Assembly (NCBI GenBank): GCA_038502055.1
Contig: JAXRKN010000044.1
Span: 11,181,501 to 11,245,500, forward strand
Length of the DNA stretch: 64,000 nt
Direction of reading: 5' to 3'
Source: Tanytarsus gracilentus
Lineage: Eukaryota; Arthropoda; Insecta; Diptera; Chironomidae
Part shown: piece by piece, positions 46,941-61,900 of the stretch
How the letters are laid out: every line of letters begins with the position of its first letter
Position numbering within the stretch: position 1 is the first letter of the stretch
Program-made: the position numbers and the translations under genes
The notes under the pieces: model-generated
Databases searched by the model: none
Told to the model about the DNA's origin: nothing
The model's input: the letters and a program-made list of their open reading frames with translations, nothing else

Positions 46941-49900
46941 CTGACAACAACTTGTTTGATTAAAGCAGAAAGTCGAAGGATATTCAAAAAAAATGTTCTC
47001 AAGGATTTTTTGTCATACGTTCTTTTTTACGATCCACATGGAGCTACGCACTCACAGATGATTTTACGCACACCACAGTGCTTCTTCTTCGCGTTCCGAA
47101 TGAAATCAAAAGTGCGTGAAATGTGTGTAAGCTACTTCTTCTTCTACTCATATATTCATTCTATTTCTGGGTTATTACTGTGGTCGTTATCTAATAATAT
47201 TTTTTTTGCTCATGTATTTTTCTCTCTCATTCTTTCGCACTTTAAATGGTGCTTTTGACTCTTCTTTTTTTAAATGAATAAGTCCTTGGAAATGAAATGT
47301 TACAACTCTCGCCCGCTCAGAGGTTGTCGAACTCACTCTCACGCTTGCAAAAAAAATGTTATTCATAAGAAATTTCAACACATCTTTTTGCGAAAAAGAA
47401 ATATTTATTTTTTGAATGAACGCGCGATCTCGTTTCGACATCTAAACAGAGATTTTTTTCTCATGTTTTTTTTTGTACCGACTTAGACCCTCCGCCATTT
47501 TATTACATCGAAATCTTTTTTTTTCGGTTCTCATTCGTTGTAATGAAAAAGGGCCGCATGTAACGCGTTACAACGGGCGTTTTCTTCTTTTTCGTGTTCA
47601 TTTTTTATTATCTAAGCAATATGGGCGAAGCTATGCTCACTTTTTTTATCGTATTAAAAAATGTTGATCGTTGGATTTTTTATGCTTGTAGTTGGCAGCA
47701 TTAAAATTTTTTGATAAAAGGCGAATTTGAAAATTCTTGATGGAGTTAATTGAAATTTTATTTTTTTAAAGTATTTAATTTCTTCAAGGTTATTTTAAAT
47801 TAAAAAAATTACACAATAAAATTTATTCACATAGCGAATGTAACCCATGGCCATGTATCAAAAAAAATATGTGCAAATTGACAATGCTCATGAACTTCAA
47901 TTTTTTTTACATACGCACAAACTTTTTGCGCTCGTTCATGTTGCAGCCTTGAGAACGCCTGATATATTTTTTTGCTCATACATTTACAGAAGCGCGTAGA
48001 TTCAAAAAATGATTCTCTACATCAGTCTTTTTTAAACACTCACTCAAATATTTCAAGGAAAAAATTTGCGCTTGACAACTAAAAAATTAAACTTTAATTG
48101 AATAATAAATTTTTTTTACTTGCCGACGGAAATTAAAAGTTTTATAGCTCAAAATGGCGTTGGCTGAAGCTCTTAACGAGGATGAATTAAGGTGTTTGTT
48201 CTGCTCCGATTAATTTTCAACTAGTCGCTAATTAAATTCTCTCCATTCACAAAATTTAATCTCACTTCTTATTCACCCATCTTGCATGAGTATACAACAT
48301 GACTAACCTCACAAAGCCGAAAAAAAAGTGTAGAAGTTCTCAATGGGGATCGCGCAGCCATAAGGCACACACAAAATTAATTCTCTCTAAAAATTCGATC
48401 GAGAGCCGCGAATAAAAATTATTTTTTCACCCAACATCACTCTCAGGAAGTCCATTGAACTCTGCAACAATTTCACAAACGCACAATAACACGCTTTTTT
48501 TGCGTAAAAAAATTTGCGTAACTTTTTTTTCTTCGCCAAAAATTCACACTCGGCACTGCGAGACGGTCGATCGAGTATTGCGCGAAACAGCGTCCACTAA
48601 AATCTAATCTCACTCCTCGGCCGTCCACAATGGCACACACGGAGAAGTCAATATAGACATTTGAATTCGAAGAAATCACTTTTCGTCTAGAGCTCTCAGC
48701 TCTCTCACTCTCGCCTCAATATGCGCAAAAAAAAGTTTATTAGATATTTTTTGTTTCACAAGCCGAAAAAACTTCAAGGACCACCATTACTTTACTATTT
48801 CTTCGCTCATACACAAAAAAATTTAATTTTTCTCTTCTCCACTTTTTTTATATTTTTCGAATGTGTGTTTCTCTCTCTCACTAAGCCTAGCTTCCCATAT
48901 ATGAAGGTATTAGTATAACGAACATCCATGTAATGACTTTTTAAGCCAAATTTTTATTACCGTCAACGCTGTCCGATGTCGATCCTCAAGATGAATTTGA
49001 ATTTCCGCATAGAGAGGTAGCAAACTGTACAGTAAGTGAGGACCATCAAAAAGATGTGGCAGTGGCACAGAAAAAATTTAACATCGAGAGAGTTCACGGT
49101 AGTTTGAACCCACCAAAAAAGTATTTTTTGTTCTCGTGTTAGCGAAGCTCTTTTTCTGTTTTATTTAATTACTATACAACCTACTACCTCAACATGCAAA
49201 ATTCCTCTCATGGCTCTCTTTCGCTTCGCTCACACCATGAATTTCTATCTCCGCCATCGTCCATGAATATTCCTAAATATCAAAATTTTAATTGAAGTTT
49301 AGGGATTTAAAATTTTAAATGCTTAAAAGTTAAAATTTATTGAAAAAAAAATCAAAGTATTGCAAAGTATTGATGAAATATATATATTAATTTTTTAGTC
49401 ATTCCAGGATTCGAACCTAATTTTTATCATTTTAAATTTTCTTTGAAACTTGAATTTATTTGCATATGAAATATTTTAAAACTGTTTAATCCGAGATTAA
49501 AATATTTTGCGATGCTCGCCAATTCCAAGAGTGCTCACTTACCTCCATCTCACTCTCTAATTGAATCGGTGCAGCAATTGAGATTGTTATGTGGCTCACT
49601 TTTAATGAATTTCTCGGCATGATAATCCATAAATTTATATTTGCATGATAAAGCAATTAAACGTTGATTTATTGTTGAACAAAACTATTAATTTACTCGA
49701 ATACTGGAAAGGGTGGCGGGAGACGAAAATAGAAGAAACTCAAAAGTTTTTCGCTTCCGCATTGTGTGGAAATTTTTTAGATGTCGCTTATCAAAAGCAA
49801 CACATTGATATCATTGAACTGTGCCATTTTCAATTTTATGCTGAATTGATAATAAATCGATTTGACATTTACTCAAGACAAGTTTGATGAATAGCTCAAA

Positions 49901-52900
49901 TTAAATATTTTAAATGCTGAATTTGTGGGAAATTTCACTCGCTAAAGAAATCCTCAAAAATCTCGTCCAAATGTCATACGCAAAACACAAAAATTCTCGC
50001 GCTAGCCATTCTGGTTCCTGATGGTGCTTAATATCATGTTCGAAGTAGTTCCTTGTTGTTGTCATAGACCAGAAAAAAAATCGCGAATGACGAAGCGCAA
50101 AAAATTCAACTTACCATTCAGACACAAAAAAAAAGATTTATGCGAACGAGAACTGCTGCGTACTTTGTTCTGGTTCTTTGTTGTTCAAGCGAGACATTCA
50201 GGCTCTGAGTTAAAGCTCTTTTTTTGATTGGGTTGATGCTTGGTGGTTAAGAAACGAGTTTCATTATGTGGATATTGAAAGGAGGCGAGCTTGAGTGAGG
50301 AAAAAAATCCTATTAAGCTTCATTAAATGATTTTTGCGTGAAATGTCACTTAAGCGCGTTTGTTTCGACTTCATCAACAGATGTTGAAAATAAAAGAGGT
50401 GGTTGAGGAACTTTTAATTAATTTTTCTAGTTTTAAATGTTTAAAAATAAATTTAAAATTTAAGGATTCGAACGCAATTTTTATCCCTCCAAAACAGAGC
50501 CGAAATTACCAGTCGACAAATGCATCATCATCATGTCGATGAAAAATTAATTAAAATCACACAAGAATGTTGAAGCATTTTTATGACTTCTCTTCATTCA
50601 ACCCGTCATCGGCATCTGGGTAATAGAATTTCAATAGAATTTGCAAGAAAAAAAATTTTAACGATGACTATTAGCAACATTGTTGTATTAAATTTGACGC
50701 ATCTCTGGTTTATATCGCTCTCAGCTCATCTCATCGTATCGCTCTCTCGCCTCGCGGTGTCATCGAACTCGAAACACAAAATTTCTTTCTCGTATGTTTG
50801 CCAAATATGTCGAGTGTGTGTAATCAGTTGCTAAAAATTTATTATCAAACGTTTTAATTTTTTTTTTCGAGGGGGAGGGAGAGAAAGAAAGCGAAATATT
50901 TACAGCCATATTTTTATGTATAATTTTGTAGGAATTTTTTTTCATGAATCAAAATGCCAATTAATTTTGTAATTTTTGTTTTATTTTTTATCTCTGTAAA
51001 ATTTCCAATTAAAAGTTTAATTTGAAATGATAAAGAGAGAGAGAGAAAGAAACTTATAAAAGACTCACTAAGAAATAATTAAAATTCCACATTCACATTT
51101 TTTTAGAAGATTCTTGGAATTGAATTTTTTATTATTGTTGTCATTGGTTCGCTGTAAAGAGTCTCATCGACAGTTTCCCGTAGAAACAACTTTGTGGATC
51201 TTTCTATGGACACCACAAAGTTCGGAAATCTACGGGTAGCTGTAAATGAACATTTTCAATGATCATCGATATATCGGGTAAAATCCAATGGTGAGAGCCC
51301 TGCAAAAATACAAGAGAAAAAAATCATCATTAGAATGGCGAAAAGACATTGAAAAAAAGAGAAACGATCATGAACTTTGTGAAGGAGAAAAAAGAAGTTG
51401 CGAATGTGTGCGTGAAATTAGAATTTGCGAATGTGTTAAGCGATCACGTCATTCGATATTGCGTGAGAACATTTTTTAGCTTAGAATAATTCAAAATGAT
51501 CTCATCAATGAAGATTTTGAAGAAATTCTCAATTGCGTTTTAAGTGCGTTACGCAGAGTGTTATGACAGTCTCTGAATGTGCGAAAATTTGTGCGTGAGT
51601 GTGGCCTCTAAAAAAGTCAAAACCTTGAGAGTGTCGCGCACGAACATTATCTAAAAATTGTGCGAAAATGTTTATGCGTACACACAAACTAAAGCATAGC
51701 CTCGACTCGAAGGTTTGATTTGCGCGAAATACAAATGTTTCAAGATCGCACACACATTTTTAATCGAAGGCTACTCACTTACGCACTTTTTCTATCTCTT
51801 TCATTTTTTTCGCAATCTACGCACGAAAAATATTAATTTTTTTTTGAGAGCTCAGCATTTCAGCATAAACAAACCGAACGAGAAGATCAAAAGTTTTATT
51901 TTAAATAAATTTATTGGAAACCATCAATTAGGGACACGAAAGGAATTTTTGAAATTAAAAAAATTTTCAACATCGCATCGAAACAAAAATTTACAAGCTT
52001 TACATATTTTTTTCATTAGCCAACTCGTTCTCGGATTTTTTAGCGCTACATAAACTTTCAATAAAAATTGGCTTGCGCTTGTAAAAATTCTCGTTCGTAT
52101 ACTTTTCTTTTCCGTAAGCATTGTAAATTGTAAAATAGTCGCCATTTTATATTTTTCTACATTGCTAACTTTACAACTCGAAAAATTATTTTTTAGGAAA
52201 CAAAGAAGTTGTGCAGAAAATTCCCAATATTCATTTTGCTGTAGCATAAAAGTTTTTATTATGAGCGCGTTTTTTTCAAATTTTTTTATTTAATTAATTT
52301 TATTAATAAATAAGTAAAAAAAACTTTATTTTATAAACATTAAAATTTAAAACGTGAATTATTCTGCGAAAAGTGCATTCATAAATTTTTAAAATGCTCA
52401 AATAAGCAACTATTTATTGCACCAAAAGTTCAAACAACATAAAGAAAGAAAAACATTGAGGAAATTTTTTTTCACATCGGGAAATGGAAAAAAGTTAAAA
52501 GTTAGTTGAATTTGTGCCGAGTCATATTTAGTGCACTCGAAAGTTTAAAATTTATTATCGCTTTTTTCGATAAACTTTCTTAACCCTCCGAATATTAACA
52601 AAGAAATATATTTTGCTCGTACATTGCATAACCTCCAAAAAATAGTCGAGTAACGTATTTTAATTTTTGAAAAAATCGCGCACAATCTCTTTGACGCATG
52701 GAAACTATGACATTTGGCGCAGAATGTCTGACAACTATGACGAGTAATGAAAATTTTCTTTCTTTTTGGGTTGAAAAATTTTCATTTTAATGACACACAA
52801 AACTTTACGTTTTTCATATTCACTGATTGTAAGAGAAAAACTTTCATTGTAAGCTTCTTAAACTTCCGCAATCTTCTCGCCTGATTGGCAAAACTTTTTT

Positions 52901-55900
52901 TTCTCCCTTCGCAACTTTCCCTGAACTTCCATTTATAAATTTTTTTTTTCGCATGAAAGTTTTCATTTAAGATGATGAAAATTTTCTCCACCCATCAACA
53001 AAAGTTTCGTTCATTCGTAAACTTTTTTGTTCTCGAAAGTCCGGATTTTAATTTTAGCACTTGGAAAACATACAAAGGAGACACTGAATGGGAAATTTTC
53101 ACACAGAATGAGCTTTACACAGAAATTTCATCGATTTTCAATCTCCTTCAATCTTATTCGACTCTCGAATGACTTACACTCAATTTTCTTGCCTTAATTA
53201 TCCTTTTTTGAGCTGCTAAATGTTAAAAATTCTTATTTAAAAATTTTTCTTCCTCCTCGAGAAAACTTTTTTCGCTCTTTCCTTTTTGTCCTCACAGAGA
53301 GTAGAAAAAAAATATTTCTTTTTCAACTAAACTGAAAGCTGCGCCGACGCAGTCGCTGAGGAACGATGAAAATTCAACGATTTTCCCAACACTCGGTATC
53401 ATCGAGCTGATTTTGAGTGTGCGAGTGTATTGGTGAATGGAAATGCAATTTTCAGTTGTTAAGGGAACGATTTTCCTTGCAAAAAAACAGTTTGTGAGTG
53501 TGCGAATTGTTTATTGCATTTCCTGATTTTCCATCTCGCTCTCCTCTCACTGATAAGAGCGCCGTCGTGGGGTTGGGAGCTTTGTTGATGAATATTGTTG
53601 ATGACCATCAAGTGGACACTCATAATAATGAATTGTAATTTTAAAATTTTGACAATTAACAATTTTTCTTTCTCTCTCACCGCAAAATTGTGTGTGAAAA
53701 TATTCGGTTAATAAAATTCTCTATGGCAATCATTGTTGCAACAAATTAAAACCACAAAACAAGATTTTATTTGGTCGTTTGGCAGCAAAAAAAATTTAAA
53801 TGAAGAATTTTTGCAGTGTCAGTGTGAGTGGGATGAAAAATAATTTAACGGTCATTTCTTGAATTTTTTAATAAATTTCAAATTGAATTTAAAACTCACT
53901 CAAAAAAATACTCGTGACATTTGAATTAATCATCCTACCGAGGTGAGCTCATCATAAAGTCATCAAACTGACTGGCTGCAACAATGAAAAGCGTGGGTCG
54001 ATAAGAATTTCTCTCGCGCATAAGAAAACACTTGCACACAATCGGACATTCGACAACAACAGTGAAATTTATGTGTTTATTTCGTTGACTGCAGGAATGG
54101 AAATAAAATTAGCAAAAAAAGCACCAAGGAAAGAGTAAAAAAATTTATCTTTTTTTAAATGCATATACACTCCCGAGAAATCCGAAAATAAAATCGTGAC
54201 GAAGTTCATTGGCCTCATCATCATCATCATGAATCGGGTTTTGTTGTGTGTGCGAGAGTCTCGGGTAAAAAAGGAGAAAAGAAGAAAGTAGGGAAGAAAA
54301 GAGAGATTGCGATTGTGGGATGAGCTCGAGTATTGCAATGTGTATGAGCATGTGAATGTGATAGATGTACATGTGAAAAGAGATAATTATTATTTTACAT
54401 GACATGATAATCCAAGTCCTATGTGTCTATATATGTTCGTTCACTTTTGGACTGAGATTAACTTTTTTTATGTAGACAATTTTTAATGACTTGAGACTTT
54501 GTGTTTCTTTGTGGTGAAAATAAAATGACAAAAATGCTCATAAAAAAGATTTTAAATTATTTAAAAGAAATGAAAAGCTTCAAAAAGCTCTCGACAGCTT
54601 TTTCCTTTTTTAAAATCTCCTCATTGATTTATTTTGAAGTTTAAAAATTAGAAGAAAATAATTTGATTTTAGCACAATTTGAGTTATTAAAAATTTAATT
54701 TTTGAATGTGTTTTTTAATATTAAAATGTAATTTTAAAAATGATTAAAATTTAAATTTTTAATTCTCTTTCCACAATAATTTTTTTTTGCATATTAAATT
54801 TTAATCTAATTTTATCAACATTAAAATCCAGCAGTAACATTAAATTCAATTTCCGATTTTATCTCAACATTTTTTGGTCTACCTTTTTTCTCCATCATAT
54901 TAAAAATTTAAAATTCTAAAGGATCTTGATAGCTCTTGATTAACAAGTCTCGATTTGCAGATGCTACACTTGTTGGCAGTTTTTCAGGTACTATTCGTGT
55001 TCTGAAATAATTTTCAGGAGAGATTTTTCCTCATTCATTATTGATGTCATGGATGGAGAGAATTTTCTGGACAGTTAGCTTCAATTTTCCATTTTATCAC
55101 TTTTAAAAATTATTTCCAGAGCAGCCAAATTGAATTATATATTTTTTTTCTCTTTCTCTCGCTGTAGTCAGAACCCATAGTAACTACAGTTGATGATGAT
55201 GAAACATGTTGATGCATACAATTCTCATTAATAGTCGCTGCATTAGCTCAAGGCGACTGCACAAACACACAGACATGAGAGTTGGAGTTTAAAATCTAAT
55301 TAATGTCTAACAATCGGCACAAGGGCACACGATAGTGAGTTGATGCAGTAAAACTGCAATATGGAAATTAATAAAAGTGCCATAAAATAGCAAAAATATT
55401 AAAAATAAAAGCAGATCGAAGCCCTGACCCACTCAACCGTATAGAATTTACATCATTTATCTCTCGCTGTAGCACAAGTCTCTTTTGCAAGGTTACAAAT
55501 GCATTGAATTCGTCAAGTTTCAAGTAAAACTATCAAGGTTGACACTTGCAGTGGTTTGCACAAAAGTGCAGTAAAAAATCGCATTTTAATTTAACTGTCT
55601 GTGAAATACGAGCTTTTTTGATGAGGTAAAATGAACCTTGTCGTGGTTTTCAACGAGGAAAAGTTTGAAGATTAGGTTTTTAAATATTTCACATTAAAAT
55701 TGATGAGTTTGTGATATTTTGTCCTTCGAACATTTTTACTCTCATCTTTTTCATTTGTTTTTAAACAAAACTTTCAAATAAACCCCACACTACTAAATGT
55801 GCATGCAAAGTCACTGCATATCGCCATCATTCCTCGTTTTATGCAGCATCTATTTGCATATCCTTCAAACTCATTCATCCATGAAACCGATATCGCAGAA

Positions 55901-58900
55901 AAATTGAATGCATAAAAACAATTTTTTAAGAGAGATGCATTTTTTCTATCATCGCATCTGATGACAATGACAAAGCGAAAAATCCATGTCGAGGTCGTTA
56001 AGTTGCATATTTATTGCTCACTCATTCGCTCCATGTTTTACATTATCATATTTTTCTTAATATGATTGAAGAAGCTAACTTGCATCCATTCATCAGTATC
56101 TGAGCATTTTTCTTTGTCATTTTCCCAATAAGCTTTAAAAATTCCTTTTAGTATGATTAAAGGCATCAATCAACTCGTCGCAAACACTCCCACCGCCACC
56201 ACCCATCGCTACATAGTTTTGCATTTCATAGCGTGATCACATTTCCTTTATCATCATTCTTCCTTCAATATTGCATTTCAAAAATGAGAGCTGCATGTAA
56301 TGAGGAAATCGAGGAATAAAAAAAAGAATCTTTTAAACTTTGTTCAAGCATGCACGTGGCACGAGTCAATCATTCGATATATGGTAATATTAATGTTTTT
56401 GCGAAAATCTCAAGGTTTTGAATATTTTTTTTTATTTACATGGAAATGGAAATTTAAATTTAACGCTTTTGCAATTTTCGCTCTGCCATGATGCGCCGAC
56501 ATTAAGAATCTATTAATCATTTAGCCACACTCTTGCTTTTGGCCTTATGTGTATGATTCAGTGACTGTGTAAATTGTTTATGCAATTTTTCACTCTTTAC
56601 ATGCCTTACATGCATTCACGTTCGAAGTGCAGTTTATTTTGTTGCAATCATCGTAAAGCTAGGTCAGTTTTTGTGCCTCTCTCCTCTCGCTTTTACTCTT
56701 TTTTTGTTGTAAATGCAATTAGCCCCAAAAAAATAAGCAGAGTTGCGATTTTTTATTGTTTTTATTTACAACCGCTGCAATTGACACAGAAAAGAAAATG
56801 AGACGAAAGGAAAAGTTTTATTTTTTGTTACTTAAATTTAAATTTCAAAGTTGCAATTTAGCAATAGATGCACATCGTTAAGCGATTTGATCGGTTAATG
56901 TGATGCAATTATCGTAAAATACGTGAGACGACAACGAGTGTCGATTGATCGAGGTCGAGGCTATATGCTCATATGTGCATCACACCACTTAGCTGAAAAT
57001 TGAAATTGAAATGCGATATGACGATAATTAATCGTTTAGACGTGCCTTGAACTAAATTTTCATCACAATCTACTAGAATTGGATGTTAAAAAGATTTTTT
57101 AGCAGTGCTTAGTTGATTAAATTTTTGAATTCCTCAATAAACAAAAAGAGAGGAACTTAATTATTTTTGATTTTTAGAGACTAAAAAACAAATTTAAAAA
57201 AAATATTTATTTAGCTAAAGTTGTTTATAAACTAAACTAAACATTTAAACATTGCATAATAAAATACCACGGAAATGAATCATGAATCACGGCAGAAAAA
57301 CGAAATTACAGAAATATTTGCAAATAAACGAAGCTTTCATAATTTCTCAACTCATTCAAATTCCTTTAGAAATTTTTCTTCAACTCTTGTTTGCCTTTGA
57401 AGTTAAAAAGTTAACTAACAGACAATTTTAAGGGGAAAAATTTGCATTTAATTTTATTGCACATAAAATTTCATTCAGCATTTTTACCTTCTCCAATCCC
57501 ATTAGTAATCCTCCATTGTTGTCATCGTAATTTTAAATATTCGCAAGCACATCTTCATGATGAAATCTCTTTTAGATTAAAGGATAATAATTTCAGAAAT
57601 GTCTCTCGCGCAAAAAATCCGCAAATCAAAAGATAAAGTCTATCGTCGCTTGAATTGAATACCGCTAACAATTCCAACTGCAATTTTTTGCCTTTTATCT
57701 TTCTCAGTCCACCCATTTGACCTCCCTCGATACCCACTTTATTATTTGCGTCAAGCTTTTTCGTCGTTTACTTCTTGTGTGTGTGAGAGAGACAAAGAAA
57801 CAGACAGGATCATTATGATGACAAAGGAACCTTACATCGTACCATAATGTACAGTCTGGTTGCATGCGGACATGCAGCATATAAAAAATTCTTTGTTTCA
57901 TCCGGATAACATTAACTGACGAGAGAGGAATTAACTTCACATTAAAGGAAAAATGACAACATGTTGCACGCTCTTTTTTGACTTTTTCCACACACTTGAA
58001 AATTCAAGCAGTGCATTTTTGATAGCTTTCGTAAGCGATGCATTAATAATTGATATTGAGTTGTAATGAAAATATCAAAAAAATTTCATCGAGTCAAAAA
58101 GTTTTTGAAAATGTGTTTATTCGCTCATCCAAGAAACTAATTTTGACAAAATGTCTCATTCATATGAAAATCATATACGTTTAGTAAAGAAGGTAGAAAT
58201 GAGGAAATAGCAATTTATATTTTCTCCTCTTTCCACTTCAGCAGATTTTCACCTGAGCTCTCTCACCATGCACACAATGTCTTTCAGGTTAAGCACCCAT
58301 CCTTCAACCTGTCTGCTACCTCAGCTTTTATATGAATATTTCTCCCTTTTTTTACGAATAAATATTTGTGTTTTTTACTCCAACAACTACTTTTTTCCTC
58401 TCTCCTCCAGCAATACCTTTACAGTCGAGAGATGAAAATATTATTTTTCATTTTCATGATATCGCTCCCTAGTTTGCAGTGAGGAATGAAATGAAAGGAC
58501 AACAGCGAGACTTGGTAGAAGTGAATCATTTTCATATATATAATAATAATTTTTAATATTTAAATTTGTCTGACTTCTCCCATCCGTACAGACAGAGTGA
58601 GTAGATGCTTTAATCATTCATTAAACGATTTTATTTCTCTGTTTATTACTGGGTTGTTGTGTGTTGCCATGTAATTTGACATCTTTTAGAAGTGAGATTT
58701 TGTTCTAAAGACGTTTGAATTTTAGCCAAAAAGACATTTTTTACATTCACTCATAGATAATTTTCTAATAAATTTTTTGCCTCTGCCAAAAATTTTTGTT
58801 TTGACCAAAAAGTTACAAAAATGTCTCAATCGATTGCAATCCTCAAAAAAATATAATCCACTTTAATCGAAATTTTATGAATTCTTTATAGATATCTAAA

Positions 58901-61900
58901 GTTTGAAGCTAATTATTTTAAAAGAAATTTAAATATTTCCCTGAATTGTCAAAACTTTTGGAATTATTTCGTTCAAATTTAAATCACATTCTCGCTTCAT
59001 AAATTCAACTTCACTTTTATGATGAGTAAAAAGCAAACAGCAGCAATAATTTTCACTTCGTTTGCTATTCAAGAGACGGAAATTGAGATTTTCTCTCTCA
59101 ATGTACATACACACACCCTCGCTATGTTGTTAGTGCAGGAAAAACTGCTAAATGTTAAATGTTTACGGAAAAATTATGGTGATTATAGCGAAATGCTAGG
59201 GTAATAAAAGAATTTGCAATGTGCAACTTCAGAAGTAAATTTAAATTTATTGCACTTACAGTAATCGTTTCTGCTATTGGTTGTGTGCGCTTACTGACTT
59301 CTTAGCCTGTAAAGATAATAAATAAAATGTTAATTATTTGAGGTTTTAATTAAAATTGATATTAAACTTTAATTTCAATTATCGTCTTCATTAGGAAAGT
59401 CCTCAACCCATAACACGACCGTTCACAGTCTGAATGTATTTAAACAGCATTTAAAAAATTCCGAGGGTTGAATAATTTTTTTGAAAATGAAAATTAAAAA
59501 TATTTTTGAAGTACTCTGCCATCAGCAGAGAGATATTTAAAATGCAGCCAATGTATGCGCTTCATACAGAGGTCAAAGATAAACTTCACGAAAATTATTT
59601 GCATATATCATTGCGTTCGACGGCGGAAAGAAAAAATTGCGAGAGAAAAATCTTTTTTTTATTGCGAAATTAATCAACGTCTGTCGCTAGAGAGACTCAT
59701 CACTCAGCCAAAAACTGCATTTCATTGCCGTATGCCTTTTAATGTTTATTTCGCACAGAGGAATTCCTCCTAAAACTCATATTTGCATGCGCGCATCTCT
59801 CGCGAACGCTTTTGATGTTTGCAATAAAAATTTATCGAGTAGCTGCTGACAAATGAATTTTCTGGTTGTTGCCAGATGCACTGCACAATAGAGCCGTTAC
59901 CGACCGAATGTGCATTGTATGCAAATATATCTTTTTTGTGAGGTTTCGACTCGCCGCGATATTTGCTTGTTACTGCGCAAATTTGTTGCGACAGTGAAGT
60001 GTCAAATTTACTAAATCAAGAACAGTTTTACTTGAGAAGGAGCCAGACATGAGCTTTTAACAGTTTATGCTTTATAATTAATTTTTTTATTTCATAATTA
60101 ATTTAAAGCACAAATTTTTTTTTAAATTCCACCGAACCTATTTATAAATACCTTTCGATAAAAATCACTTCAATGGAATGCGAAAAAAATATTTTTTTCT
60201 GTACTGAACTGTCGTTGGGTAATTAAACATTAAACACGCGAGAGACTGTCGAGTCATAAATCATTGGAATTGTTTATTATTTTTAAACGTTCGAAGGAGC
60301 ATAAATTAAATTGAAGCTATTTAGACAATTCACCTCCCATATAAACATATTTTTTTACTTTCAAGAAAGCTCTCGTGCATGCATGAGACAAGGATAGACA
60401 AGACTAATTCATTGCATGAAGTCAAAAGTTTTATATTATTGCAATATATTTGCTTATAAATTCAAAGAGAGGGAGGAGAAGTTGTGGATTCATGTAATAC
60501 ATTGCAATAAATTTCACTCCTTAATATCCATGAAAAAAAAATTTGCAACGAGAGGAAAAAGCACAACGAACTATAAATTAATCACAAACTATATTTTTAG
60601 TGGAAGTTAAGTACACTGCACATGATCATTTATCAAAATATAGCATAGTTGTAGCATTAATTGTTGAGTAATTAAGTCTCACGTTTTGACGTTTAACATT
60701 AAATTTTCTTCATTGAGGTGATAATAATTGTGAGATTTTTAAAATTTCGGAAGTTAAAAAAAGCATTAAAATCATAAATATTCTCAGTAAATTTACTATC
60801 ATTGCCAAGAGTCTACAGACATTCCAATAAAAGTTCTCAATAGCTTTCATTAGTTATTTTTAATTATTAAATAAAATGCCTTTTCCCCATAAAAATTATT
60901 GGCTCATTGAACCTCAATCGATTTGTCCTCAATATTATTTTTCTCCCTCATCATCTCCAAAAATTGGAACTGTTCCAAAAAATATTTCCGAACGCTATCA
61001 AGTAATAATTTAATTTTTTCAATATTCAGTTGCATCATATCACAACGATTGTGTGAAAATAATGATCAGTTGGCATAAGAAAATGCATTTGTCATCAACC
61101 CCAATAAAAAAAGGATTATCGAGATTTAACAAAAAAAATTAAGCAGCATTTCCTGGACTCAAACAATCTCTCAGAAAAAAACAGAATTCGATGCTCTCAT
61201 CATCTTTCAATTTCAAACGACGACAAATTCCGTCGCTTCCACATAAAGAAGAATTTTCTCTCTCACAATTGCAAAATACAAAGCAGAATATTCTTTTTAC
61301 TCGCTGCATTCGATGGCAACAACAATTTGCAAGTCAAACAAAAATTTTTCTCTCTCATCGTCGTCTTTTGTCGTCGTCGACACACAAAAAGGAGAGCACA
61401 CATTCATAATAAATTTACAAATATTATTTTTTATCGCTTTATAATGCTGTTAAAAAGGTTACTCAACTCTCATGTGCTCTCTCTGTATGTATCTTCATTC
61501 TGTCTATATCGGCTCAACGCGCGATTACTCTTCTTTCACATTAAAGTGATCGTCTTCTGCACTCTGTTGTTCATTTCTTTTGTGTTCACCACTGCAGTTT
61601 ACTTTGTTTTTCGCCTCTAAGGCAAAACTAAATTTTTTCAAGACGAAAATTTTGTTATGAAATTTTATTTAAAGTTTTTTTTAACTTAAAAGGATTTGAG
61701 AATTATTTTTGAATTATTACATTCGTCCCCTGGTTTAATTTTTTATTTCTTGAATTTTCAAATTCCGTTAAATTTTTTAATGACTTCAACCCTTAAAAAT
61801 GTACGAAATAATTTCACTCGAATTGAGGATCGCACAAAGCAGCGTTAAGGACTCGAAAACAAATATATCTTCAACTCGCTGCCCAATTTATCTTCATTCC

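Noticed and set aside
49405..49430. tRNA gene, from the GGTTCGAATCC B-box on the minus strand
   Set aside because: No A-box, anticodon arm or matching acceptor stem could be found at the right distance.
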